DNA of 64,000 bases from Lysobacter sp. FW306-1B-D06B (GTDB lineage Bacteria > Pseudomonadota > Gammaproteobacteria > Xanthomonadales > Xanthomonadaceae): the NCBI RefSeq assembly GCF_038446665.1, contig NZ_CP151802.1, forward strand, positions 2,604,001 to 2,668,000, in the 5' to 3' direction. The notes under the pieces were generated by a model. That model was given only the letters and a program-made list of their open reading frames with translations. It was not told the DNA's origin and ran no database searches. Every line of letters begins with the position of its first letter. The first letter of the stretch is position 1. A program made the position numbers and the translations under genes. Positions 1 through 10,037 of the stretch are shown in pieces.

Positions 1-90
1 GGAGTGTTCCGTGTAGCCCATGAAGCCGACGATCGCGGCCACGGCGAAGGCGAGCAGGACAGCAGGCCAGGACAGGATTTTCTGAAGCAT
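1..90 (-). CDS. Partial membrane protein, N-terminus only
   Basis: A reading frame runs off the left edge of the window. Its first 30 codons start with ATG at 90 and encode a hydrophobic segment (residues about 5-25, with the stretch ILSWPAVLLAFAVAAIVGF), followed by a short polar part. This looks like a signal anchor or first membrane helix. Nothing in the visible part names a family. No good ribosome binding site precedes the ATG on this strand, so the start is uncertain. Confidence 0.4.
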   Translation of the reverse strand, partial: MLQKILSWPAVLLAFAVAAIVGFMGYTEHS

Positions 91-271
91 TGGGAGGGGC
101 ACTGGTGTGAGAGCCAGTGATTCTCTCGGCCGCACCCGAGGCATTCCATAGGACTCGTCGGAATTGCGCATGCCAGCGCCGGCATTCGACTGGCGTCCGA
201 CCATCCCTGGGGTGGGCCGCTTTCAGAGTTTTCTGATGGATCGCAGAGGAAGGCTCTGATGCCATTCCCCC

Positions 272-394
272 ATGCGACCTCAACTGCCATCAGGCGCGCG
301 CTGGATGCGCAACGCCATCTGCTTCCTCTGGGGCGTGAGCGGGATCACCGCCGTGGCGATCCTGGTCGAAGCGATCGACCGGCTGTTCTTCTGA
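272..394 (+). CDS. Possible 40-residue membrane microprotein
   Basis: A short open frame encodes 40 residues with one hydrophobic stretch at residues 13-32 (NAICFLWGVSGITAVAILVE), ending in DRLFF. It stops ten bases before the stop of the convergent response regulator. A GAGGAAGG-like purine tract at 246-253 lies upstream but is better spaced for an ATG at 259 in another frame. An internal ATG at 305 would give a 29-residue protein that keeps the whole hydrophobic part. The hydrophobic pattern is the only support. Confidence 0.3.
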   Translation: MRPQLPSGARWMRNAICFLWGVSGITAVAILVEAIDRLFF

Positions 395-403
395 CCGCGC
401 GAC

Positions 404-769
404 TCAGGGCTTGATGACCTGGCCGATCACGTCGGACAGGTCGCCCTCGCTGAAGGGCTTGGTGAGGTAGGCCTTGGCGCCCTGGCGCATGCCCCAGACG
501 CGGTCGGTGTCCTGGTCCTTGGTGGTGACCAGCACGACCGGGATGTGCGAGGTGGTCGGGTCGCGCGTGATCGAACGCGTGGCCTGGAAGCCGTTGAGGT
601 TCGGCATCACCACGTCCATCAGGATCATGTCGGGAAGTTCGCGCTTGGCCGCTTCCACGCCCGCGGCGCCGTCCTCGGCGGTGAGCGCTTCATGGCCGAG
701 TTTCTCGACGATGCGCCGGATGCCCATGAGCTGCGACGGCGAGTCGTCGACGATGAGAATACGCGCCAT
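404..769 (-). CDS. pilH: PilH-like single-domain response regulator
   Basis: A 121-residue stand-alone receiver domain with no output domain. The acidic pocket (D8, D9), phosphoacceptor D52 in LMDVVMP, T82 and K104 in LTKP are all present. The segment VTTKDQDTDRVWGMRQGA closely follows Pseudomonas PilH, which has the same length. PilH proteins take phosphate from a Chp-type kinase and act on type IV pilus twitching motility. No other chemosensory pilus gene lies beside it here, so it may be a detached pilH or a PilH paralogue. The ATG at 769 gives the full receiver fold. Confidence 0.75.
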   Translation of the reverse strand: MARILIVDDSPSQLMGIRRIVEKLGHEALTAEDGAAGVEAAKRELPDMILMDVVMPNLNGFQATRSITRDPTTSHIPVVLVTTKDQDTDRVWGMRQGAKAYLTKPFSEGDLSDVIGQVIKP

Positions 770-859
770 ATGTTTCCCCCTGAACGTGTGGGGATTGTAG
801 CCAGCGTCAGGGTTCCCGCAACAGCGGGCAGCGCGGTTTCCGCGCCTCCATTCCGTGCG

Positions 860-1855
860 TCAGATCACGACCAGCGTACGTCCCAGCGAACCGCCGGCCA
901 GCATGGCGGAGAAGACGTCCGGCAATTGCGCCAGCCCGACCTCGCGCGTGCAGATGCGATCGAGGTGGCGCGGCTTCCAGTCGTCGGCCAGGTGCTGCCA
1001 GACGGCTTCACGGATGTCGCGTGCGGTGCCGGCCGAGGCCACGCCCAGCAGCGACACGCCGCGGATGATGAAGGGCATGACCGTGGTCCCCAGGTCCGCC
1101 GCGGCGGCGAGGCCGGCGCTGGCGACGTTGCCGTAGGGCGTGGTCTGCGCGAGCAGGCTGGCGAGCATCGGCCCGCCGACGTTGTCCAGACCGCCGCCGA
1201 AGCGCGCCGATTCCATCGGCCGCGTGGTGGCCAACGCGTCGCGTCCGAGCACCTGCGAGGCGCCGATCTGCTTGAGGTAGTCGACCTGTTCGGCCTTGCC
1301 GCTGATGGCATGCACCTCGAAACCGGCGCGGCTGAAGATGTCCACCGCGAGCGAACCCACGCCGCCGGTCGCGCCGGTCACGGCCAGCGGGCCGAGCTCG
1401 GGCGTCTGGCGGTTCTCGCGCATGCGCAGCAGCGCCAGCGCGGCGGTGAAGCCGGCGGTGCCGAGGATCATGCTTTCGCGCAGGCTCAGCCCCTTGGGCA
1501 ACGGGATCACCCACTTCGACTCCAGGCGCGCGTACTGGCCGTAGCCGCCGTCGCGGATTTCGCTCAGGCCGCACCCGGTGACCAGCACTTCGTCGCCTTC
1601 CTTGAAAGCGGCATCGGTGGAGGCGACGACATGGCCGGCCACGTCGATGCCACCCACCAGCGGAAAGCGCCGCAGGATCTTGCCTTCGCCGGTGCCGGCC
1701 AGCGCGTCCTTGAAGTTGACCGACGAGTAGGTGGCTTTGATCACCACTTCGCCCGGCGCGAGGTCGTCGAGCGTTACCTGCTCGACGCCGCTGCGGTAGC
1801 CGCTGGCGTCGTTGTGGATGCGGAAGACGTCGAACGTGGCAGGGACGGTGGACAT
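860..1855 (-). CDS. acuI: Acrylyl-CoA reductase/YhdH-type oxidoreductase
   Basis: A 331-residue medium-chain dehydrogenase/reductase of the AcuI/YhdH (YhfP) group, close to the roughly 325-residue family length. It has the N-terminal GroES-like domain with NFKDALA, and the nucleotide-binding motif TGATGGVGSLAVDIFSRAGF. No zinc ligands are apparent, as usual for this quinone-oxidoreductase-like branch. Family members reduce acryloyl-CoA to propionyl-CoA with NADPH in the cytoplasm; the exact substrate here is inferred. The start at 1855 was chosen because the protein aligns from MSTVPATFDVFRI and a GAGG precedes it. The open frame continues upstream, but that part does not look coding. Confidence 0.8.
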   Translation of the reverse strand: MSTVPATFDVFRIHNDASGYRSGVEQVTLDDLAPGEVVIKATYSSVNFKDALAGTGEGKILRRFPLVGGIDVAGHVVASTDAAFKEGDEVLVTGCGLSEIRDGGYGQYARLESKWVIPLPKGLSLRESMILGTAGFTAALALLRMRENRQTPELGPLAVTGATGGVGSLAVDIFSRAGFEVHAISGKAEQVDYLKQIGASQVLGRDALATTRPMESARFGGGLDNVGGPMLASLLAQTTPYGNVASAGLAAAADLGTTVMPFIIRGVSLLGVASAGTARDIREAVWQHLADDWKPRHLDRICTREVGLAQLPDVFSAMLAGGSLGRTLVVI

Positions 1856-1883
1856 AGGGCCTCGCTGGGGGCGGCGATTCGTG

Positions 1884-2174
1884 TCAGCCGATGATATCCG
1901 GGAAGAGGTCGCGCCATTGGGGGTTGGTGGATTCGATGAGGCGGAGCTTCCAGCTTCGGCGCCACTCCTTGATCGTTTTCTCGCGGGAGATTGCGGCGTA
2001 CATCGAACCATGCAGTTCGAACCAGACAAGCGTGTGCACGTCGTGGCGTCGGCTGAAACCCTCGACGACCCGACATCGATGCTGGTGCATGCGCTTGATG
2101 AGATCGGATGTCACGCCGACGTAGAGCGTGCCGTTACGCCCGCTGGCGAGCATGTACACGCAAGGTTGCTTCAT
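1884..2174 (-). CDS. GIY-YIG nuclease superfamily protein
   Basis: A 96-residue protein of the small, stand-alone GIY-YIG family (COG2827/YhbQ-like). It shows VYMLASGRNGTLYVGVTSDL at the N-terminus (the GIY..YIG pair appears here as VYM..YVG), the conserved arginine in the first helix (LIKRMHQH), and the later EKTIKEWRRSWKLRLI segment. Members are predicted endonucleases, but cellular roles of the small stand-alone forms are poorly known. The gene is nearly touched by a REP-like palindrome pair beginning 15 bases upstream of its ATG, so any promoter must lie in or beyond those repeats. Confidence 0.85.
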   Translation of the reverse strand: MKQPCVYMLASGRNGTLYVGVTSDLIKRMHQHRCRVVEGFSRRHDVHTLVWFELHGSMYAAISREKTIKEWRRSWKLRLIESTNPQWRDLFPDIIG

Positions 2175-2188
2175 GGCCCACCGAAGCC

Positions 2189-2327
2189 GTCATCCCGGCG
2201 AAGGCCGGGATCCAGGCTGGGAGCGTCGCAGCTGCGCGTTGTGTGCGCAGTCGGTCAGCGACGGTTTGGTGCGTCGGAAAAGGTCGGTTGCGTTGTCGGC
2301 CTGGATCCCGGCCTTCGCCGGGATGAC
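2189..2327. repeat. REP-like palindrome pair, inverted
   Basis: Two copies of the same GC-rich palindromic unit face each other: 2189-2217 (GTCATCCCGGCGAAGGCCGG and onward) and its reverse complement at 2299-2327. Each unit folds by itself (CCCGGC..GCCGGG), and the two together form a larger hairpin. The same unit recurs at about 41.0-41.2, 48.1, 53.8-54.0 and 63.1-63.2 kb. The pair sits between the GIY-YIG gene and the LOG-family gene. Confidence 0.85.
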
Positions 2328-2405
2328 GACAGTTCGTTGCACCGGCCATGGGGCAGGGCACGGGCAGACACGGCCGCGAAGCTTGAGGGCGTCGCGTCGT
2401 GTTCC

Positions 2406-2999
2406 TCACCGCATCGCCTTCCGCCGCTTCTCATCCATCCACTTGTCCGCCTTCGCCGGCGTGTAGGCCTTCATCCAGGCGAGCATCGCGTCGAGGTCGT
2501 CGCCGTGCCACAGATCGTCGCGCTGGTCGGGATGCAGGAAGCGTTCGGCCACCATGCGGTCGAGCATGCCCATCAGCGGCGTGTAGAAGCCTTCGACGTC
2601 GAAGAACGCGCAGGGCTTGTCGCCGATGCCGAGCTGGCGCCAGGTCAGCATCTCGAACATCTCGTCCAGCGTGCCGAAGCCGCCGGGCAGGGCGACGAAA
2701 CCGTCGGAGAGGTCGAACATGCGCGCCTTGCGTTCGTGCATGGAGCCGACGACTTCCAGCTTCGTCAGGCCCTTGTGCGCGACTTCCCAGTTCACCAGCT
2801 GCTCGGGAATGACGCCGATCACTTCACCGCCCGCCTCGAGTACCGAATCGGCGACCACGCCCATCAATCCGACGTTGCCACCGCCGTAGACCAGGGTGAT
2901 GCCGTCCTTCGCCAGACGCGTGCCCAGCGCGATGGCGCGCTCGGTGTAGATCGGCCGGGAACCGGGGTTGGAGCCGCAGTAGACGCAGAGGGTTTTCAT
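2406..2999 (-). CDS. LOG-family phosphoribohydrolase (TIGR00730)
   Basis: A 197-residue lysine-decarboxylase-like Rossmann protein of the LOG/TIGR00730 family. It carries the hallmark PGGFGTLDEMFEM near residues 95-107 and YGGGNVGLMGVVAD near residues 40-55. Family members cleave nucleoside 5'-monophosphates to the base and ribose 5-phosphate, and in plants and some bacteria release active cytokinins. Older annotations as lysine decarboxylase are not supported. The ATG at 2999 gives the canonical MKTLCVYCGSNPG start; a longer frame upstream runs into heptamer repeat DNA. Confidence 0.85.
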   Translation of the reverse strand: MKTLCVYCGSNPGSRPIYTERAIALGTRLAKDGITLVYGGGNVGLMGVVADSVLEAGGEVIGVIPEQLVNWEVAHKGLTKLEVVGSMHERKARMFDLSDGFVALPGGFGTLDEMFEMLTWRQLGIGDKPCAFFDVEGFYTPLMGMLDRMVAERFLHPDQRDDLWHGDDLDAMLAWMKAYTPAKADKWMDEKRRKAMR

Positions 3000-3014
3000 G
3001 GCTTCTTTCGGGAT

Positions 3015-3141
3015 GGGAGATTCGGGATTCGGGATTCGCAAAAGCAAACGCCGGGCGCGTGCCCGGCGTCGCTTGCAGCGGGAGCGTGTCGGGCATCGGA
3101 GTCCGCTCTTACGAATCCCGAATCCCGATTCACGAATCCCG
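3015..3141. repeat. GGGATTC-type heptamer repeat blocks, inverted
   Basis: On the left (3015-3038) the heptamer GATTCGG/GGGATTC is repeated in tandem. On the right (3112-3141) the complement CGAATCCCGAATCCCGATTC is repeated. The blocks can pair and enclose the lpdA terminator hairpin. A comparable pair flanks the other end of lpdA at 4599-4685. Confidence 0.75.
3037..3069 (-). terminator. Rho-independent terminator of suc-lpd operon
   Basis: On the minus strand a perfect 9-base-pair stem (ACGCCGGGC with GCCCGGCGT at 3048-3056 and 3061-3069, 4-base loop) is followed by TTTGCTTTTGC. It lies 77 bases past the lpdA stop and is well placed to end the sucA-sucB-lpdA transcript. Confidence 0.75.
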
Positions 3142-3145
3142 GCCT

Positions 3146-4588
3146 TCAGTTCACCTTGTGAATCGAGCGCTTAGCCACGCTCATCGCGGCATCGTGGATC
3201 GCTTCCGACAGGGTCGGGTGCGCGTGGCAGATGCGCGCCAGGTCGTCGGCGGAGCCCTTGAACTCCATCGCCAGCACGCCTTCGTGCACCAGTTCCGATA
3301 CACCCACGCCCACCAGGTGCATGCCCAGGATCAGGTCGGTCTCCTCGTGCGCGATGACCTTCACCAGGCCGGCCGGCTCGCCCATGGCGACGGCGCGGGC
3401 GATGGCCGCGAACGGGAAGGTGCCCACCTTGTACGGCGTGCCTTCGGCCTTGAGCTGCTGCTCGGTCTTGCCGACCCAGGCGATTTCCGGCTCGGTGTAG
3501 ATGACCCACGGCACGGTGTCGAGGTTGACGTGGCCCGGCAGGCCGGCGATCAGCTCGGCCACCGCGATGCCTTCCTCGAAGCCCTTGTGCGCCAGCATCG
3601 GGCCGCGCACGCAGTCGCCCACGGCCCAGACGCCGTTGACGCCGGTGTGGCAGTGCTCGTCGACTTCGATCATGCCGCGCGCGTCGAGCTTCACGCCGGT
3701 GCCCTCGGCCAGCAGGCCCTTGGTGGCGGCGCGACGGCCGACCGAGACCAGCAGCTTGTCGACGGTGAGCGTCTTCTCGCCTTCGGCATCGGTGTAGGTG
3801 ACGACGACTTCCTTCGACTTGCCCTTGCCCTTGATCTCGGCGTTGCTGACCTTCGCGCCGAGCTTGATGTCGAGGTTCTGCTTCTTGAATTCCTTCGCGG
3901 CGACCTTGGCGATCTCGGCGTCGGCAGCGGCGAGGAAATCCGGCAGCGCTTCGAGGATCGTGACTTCGCTGCCCAGGCGCTTCCACACGCTGCCCAGTTC
4001 CAGGCCGATGACGCCGGCGCCGATCACGCCAAGACGCTTGGGCACTTCGGTGAAGTCCAGCGCGCCGACGTTGTCGACGATGTTCTCGCCGTCGAACTTG
4101 GCGAACGGCAGTTCGATGGAATCCGAACCGGCGGCGAGCACGACGTTGGTGCCCTTCAGCTCGACCGTGCTGCCGTCATGCTGCTTCACCGTGACGACGT
4201 TGCCCGGCTGCAGCTGGCCGAAGCCGTAGAACGTGGCGATCTTGTTCGCCTTGAACAGCATCGCGATGCCGCCGGTGAACTGCTTCACGATCTTGTCCTT
4301 GCGACCGATCATCGTGCCGATGTCGATCTTCGCGTCCTTGGTCGTGATGCCGTGGTCGCCGAACAGGTGTTGCAGGTTGTAGTACTGGCGCGAGCTGTCC
4401 AGCAGCGCCTTCGACGGCACGCAGCCCACGCGCAGGCAGGTGCCGCCCAGGGCCGGCTTGCCGTCCTTGCCGAGCGCGGCGTCGATGCACGCGGTCTTCA
4501 GGCCGAGCTGGGCCGCGCGGATGGCGGCGTGGTAACCGGCCGGGCCGGCGCCGATGACGATGACGTCGAAGTTCTGCTGTTCGCTCAT
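3146..4588 (-). CDS. lpdA: Dihydrolipoyl dehydrogenase (E3)
   Basis: A 480-residue FAD-dependent E3 that reoxidises the lipoyl groups of the 2-oxoglutarate dehydrogenase complex with NAD. The FAD motif GAGPAG is at residues 13-18, the redox disulfide C51/C56 in GGTCLRVGCVPSK, the NAD-binding motif GAGVIGLELGSV in the middle, and the C-terminal catalytic pair H457/E462 in HPTLSE. The residue after C51-L52 is R53, where most E3 proteins have N; the cysteines are intact. It is the third gene of sucA-sucB-lpdA, 98 bases after sucB. Confidence 0.95.
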   Translation of the reverse strand: MSEQQNFDVIVIGAGPAGYHAAIRAAQLGLKTACIDAALGKDGKPALGGTCLRVGCVPSKALLDSSRQYYNLQHLFGDHGITTKDAKIDIGTMIGRKDKIVKQFTGGIAMLFKANKIATFYGFGQLQPGNVVTVKQHDGSTVELKGTNVVLAAGSDSIELPFAKFDGENIVDNVGALDFTEVPKRLGVIGAGVIGLELGSVWKRLGSEVTILEALPDFLAAADAEIAKVAAKEFKKQNLDIKLGAKVSNAEIKGKGKSKEVVVTYTDAEGEKTLTVDKLLVSVGRRAATKGLLAEGTGVKLDARGMIEVDEHCHTGVNGVWAVGDCVRGPMLAHKGFEEGIAVAELIAGLPGHVNLDTVPWVIYTEPEIAWVGKTEQQLKAEGTPYKVGTFPFAAIARAVAMGEPAGLVKVIAHEETDLILGMHLVGVGVSELVHEGVLAMEFKGSADDLARICHAHPTLSEAIHDAAMSVAKRSIHKVN

Positions 4589-4598
4589 GGTTCTACTC

Positions 4599-4685
4599 GG
4601 GAATGGGGGATAGGGAATGGGAAATGGGAGGGTGGGAACGGAGCGGGCTTTCTACGATTCCCGACTCTCCATTCCCGATTCCCGG
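4599..4685. repeat. GGGAATG/GGGAATC heptamer blocks, inverted
   Basis: The 98-base gap between sucB and lpdA is nearly filled by imperfect GGGAATG repeats (4599-4633) and complementary ATTCCCG repeats (4656-4685). In RNA they could form a long imperfect hairpin inside the operon transcript. There is no U-tract, so this looks more like a processing or stability element than a terminator. Confidence 0.65.
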
Positions 4686-4686
4686 C

Positions 4687-5904
4687 TCACATCCCCAGCA
4701 GCATGCGGTGCGGATTCTCGAGCTGGTTCTTGATGTCGACCAGGAACAGCACCGCGTCCTTGCCGTCGATGATGCGGTGGTCGTAGGACAGCGCGATGTA
4801 CATCATCGGCGCGGCGACGACCTGGCCGTTCTCGACGATCGCGCGCTCCTTGATGGCATGCATGCCCAGGATCGCGCTCTGCGGCGGGTTGACGATCGGC
4901 GTGGACATCAGCGAACCGAAGGTGCCGCCGTTGGTGATGGTGAAGGTGCCGCCCTGCAGGTCTTCCAGCGACAGCTTGCCGTCGCGGGCCTTCTTGGCGT
5001 AATCGCCGATGGCCTTCTCGATGTCGGCAAAGCCCATGCGCTCGACGTTGCGCAGCACCGGCGTGACCAGGCCCTTGTCGGTCGACACGGCGATCGAGAT
5101 GTCGGCGTAGCCGTGATAGATGATGTCGTTGCCGTCGACGGAGGCGTTGACCACCGGGTGCTTCTGCAGCGCGTTCGCGGCGGCCTTGGCGAAGAAGCTC
5201 ATGAAGCCCAGCTTGATGCCGTTGGCCTTCTCGAACTGCTCGCCCAGTTCCTTGCGCATGGCCATGACCTTGCCCAGGTTGACCTCGTTGAACGAGGTGA
5301 GCATGGCGATGGAGTTCTTGGACTGCATCAGGCGCTCGGCGATGCGGGCGCGGATGCGGGTCATCGGAACGCGCTCTTCCGGACGCGCGCCGCCGGCGAC
5401 GCCGCCGGTCTTGCCCGAGGCGTAGTTGACGAGGTCTTCCTTGGTCACCGCGCCGCGACGGCCGGTGCCTTCCACCTGCGCCGGGTCGATGCCCTGGGTG
5501 ACGGCGGTGAAGCGTGCGCCCGGCGGCAGCTGTTCGACGGCACCGGCGGCCTTCGGGGCCTCGGCGGCGGCGGCCTTGGGCTGCACGGGAGCAGCGACGT
5601 CCTTGGCGGCGGCATCGTTCTTGGCGTCGATGGCCTTTGCAGCCGGGGCCGGCGCAGCGGCGGCCGCGCCTTCCTCGACGACGGCGATCAGCTGCTGGCT
5701 GGTGACGGTGTCACCTTCCTTGAACTTGATTTCCTTGATCACGCCGTCGACGGGCGAGGGCACCTCGAGCACGACCTTGTCGGTCTCCAGGTCGACGATG
5801 TTCTCGTCGCGCTTGACGGCTTCGCCGACCTTCTTGTGCCAGGTCGCGATGGTGGCGTCGGAGACGGATTCGGGCAGAACGGGGACTTTGATCTCGGTGC
5901 TCAT
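4687..5904 (-). CDS. sucB: 2-oxoglutarate dehydrogenase E2, succinyltransferase
   Basis: A 405-residue E2 core protein. It has one lipoyl domain (residues 3-75, lipoylated K43 in [12 protein letters not shown]), an Ala/Pro-rich linker, a peripheral subunit-binding region (about 115-150, with [13 protein letters not shown]) and the CoA acyltransferase domain with catalytic [13 protein letters not shown] near the C-terminus. It transfers succinyl from E1 to CoA in the TCA cycle. The ATG at 5904 gives the canonical [14 protein letters not shown]. It follows sucA by 82 bases and precedes lpdA. Confidence 0.96.
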   Translation of the reverse strand: MSTEIKVPVLPESVSDATIATWHKKVGEAVKRDENIVDLETDKVVLEVPSPVDGVIKEIKFKEGDTVTSQQLIAVVEEGAAAAAPAPAAKAIDAKNDAAAKDVAAPVQPKAAAAEAPKAAGAVEQLPPGARFTAVTQGIDPAQVEGTGRRGAVTKEDLVNYASGKTGGVAGGARPEERVPMTRIRARIAERLMQSKNSIAMLTSFNEVNLGKVMAMRKELGEQFEKANGIKLGFMSFFAKAAANALQKHPVVNASVDGNDIIYHGYADISIAVSTDKGLVTPVLRNVERMGFADIEKAIGDYAKKARDGKLSLEDLQGGTFTITNGGTFGSLMSTPIVNPPQSAILGMHAIKERAIVENGQVVAAPMMYIALSYDHRIIDGKDAVLFLVDIKNQLENPHRMLLGM

Positions 5905-5986
5905 GGGGCGGGCATCCTGGATGACGTGATTCGTATCGTGTGTGAGGTTCCACGGCCGGCGGTTAGCCGGCCGTGAGGTACGCAAC

Positions 5987-8818
<2,832 letters not shown>

Positions 8819-9122
8819 GATGGCGATCGGGAAACTCGGTGAGGGAGACGGAGAGGGCCCGGATTGCACGCGTGCGGCTATTCAGGCGCCAAGATTCGGA
8901 ATTATAGCCCTTGACTGCCGGCAAACGGCTAACACTTACGTCGAAACGGGATAGCGGACGGATCTCGAAAACCCGTGGGCCGTCATGCGGCCCGGGAATA
9001 GCGTTTGGGCTGCGCCGCCGTGTTCAAGAGGTGGCGTGTTGCGGGCGCGGAAACACGGGGTTTGGCGCAGGGAACGCGTGTGGTCGTGGCGTCTTCACGC
9101 CACGAATCCGGCGCGGCGTCGC
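8819..9122. other. Leader and intergenic region between sucA and GNAT gene
   Basis: These 304 bases hold the sucA leader and probable -10 box (8901-8906) and an 8-base-pair hairpin at 9085-9104 (CGTGGCGT with ACGCCACG) just past the GNAT gene stop. The hairpin has no U-tract. I see no further gene. Confidence 0.5.
8901..8906 (-). promoter_or_regulatory. Probable -10 box of the suc operon promoter
   Basis: On the minus strand this reads TATAAT, a perfect sigma70 -10 hexamer in GC-rich DNA, placing transcription start about 75 bases before the sucA GTG. No good -35 hexamer sits at 16-18 bases, so the promoter may need an activator. Confidence 0.45.
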
Positions 9123-10037
9123 TCAGATGCCCAGCGCGCGATACTCGGTGCAGGGGCGGGCGCGTTCCCAAACGGGCGCAAAATGCGCGCGCAGCTGGCG
9201 GGCGCGGGCGCCGTCGTCCAGGCGCGTTTCGCCGTCGAATCGGTGCCCCAGCAGACGGAAGTACCAGCCGCTGTCGTCATTGACCACATAGGCGGACGGG
9301 TAATCGCGGTCCACCGGTTCCTCGATGGCACGGAACGCGAAGGCGCTGGGCAGGCGCTGGGCCAGGGCGATCAGCGGCGCGAGCGCTCGCCGGGGTGCGT
9401 CCGGATCGTGCAGGAGCACGCGCACTTCACCGCCCCCGACACCATGGCGGCGCAGGGCACTCAGGGCCTCGGGCTGATCCAGCAGGCCCGGGTCCAGGTC
9501 GCGGCTGTAGATCAGCAACTGCCGGCGGGCGCCCTCGGCCACGCCGAGCAGCGCGGCCAGCCCGCCGTCGCGGCGCAGCACGGGGTTGACCGCGTCCAGC
9601 GCCAGGCGCATGGACTGATGGTCCAGGCCTGCCTCGACGAAGCGCTCGCCATACGGAAGGAAGCCTTGCCGGGCATAGAACGCCATCGCCGGGACCTGCG
9701 CGTGCAGGCTTACCTCGGGCCAGCCCAGTGAGCGTGCCTCCACGAGCAGGGCCTTGAGCAGCGCCTCGCCGACGCGGCGGTTGCGCCAGTGCGGCAACAC
9801 CGCCATGCGGCCGATGCGGCGGTCAGGGGTCAGACGGCCGGTGCCGATCGGCCGGCCCTGCAGGTCGCGGGCCAGGACGTGACGGCACAGCGGGTCCAGC
9901 GCGTCGCGTTCCAGCTCGACCGGGACGCCCTGTTCCTGCACGAACACGATGTCGCGCACGGCGCGCAGGTCGGCCAGGGCCCGGTCGAAGGCGATGGCCT
10001 CGACCTGGAACGCCTCCGTCGCTGCCGGGCCGCTCAT
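9123..10037 (-). CDS. GNAT acetyltransferase with C-terminal extra domain
   Basis: A 304-residue protein. Residues 1-150 form a GNAT fold of the ElaA/Arg-N-acetyltransferase-like kind (FVQEQGVPVELERD, acetyl-CoA loop around HWRNRRVGEALLKA, then FYARQGFLPYG). Residues about 155-304 form a second domain (LLIYSRDLDPGLLDQP, later YPSAYVVNDDSGWYFR, ending EYRALGI). I believe this second domain is common behind GNATs in this family of bacteria, but its function is unknown. The substrate cannot be told. Its ATG overlaps the stop of the cupin gene by four bases, implying coupled translation. Confidence 0.8.
   Translation of the reverse strand: MSGPAATEAFQVEAIAFDRALADLRAVRDIVFVQEQGVPVELERDALDPLCRHVLARDLQGRPIGTGRLTPDRRIGRMAVLPHWRNRRVGEALLKALLVEARSLGWPEVSLHAQVPAMAFYARQGFLPYGERFVEAGLDHQSMRLALDAVNPVLRRDGGLAALLGVAEGARRQLLIYSRDLDPGLLDQPEALSALRRHGVGGGEVRVLLHDPDAPRRALAPLIALAQRLPSAFAFRAIEEPVDRDYPSAYVVNDDSGWYFRLLGHRFDGETRLDDGARARQLRAHFAPVWERARPCTEYRALGI

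Noticed and set aside
9085..9104. Terminator of the VOC-cupin-GNAT operon
   Set aside because: A good 8-base-pair stem exists but no U-tract follows on either strand, so I do not call it a terminator.
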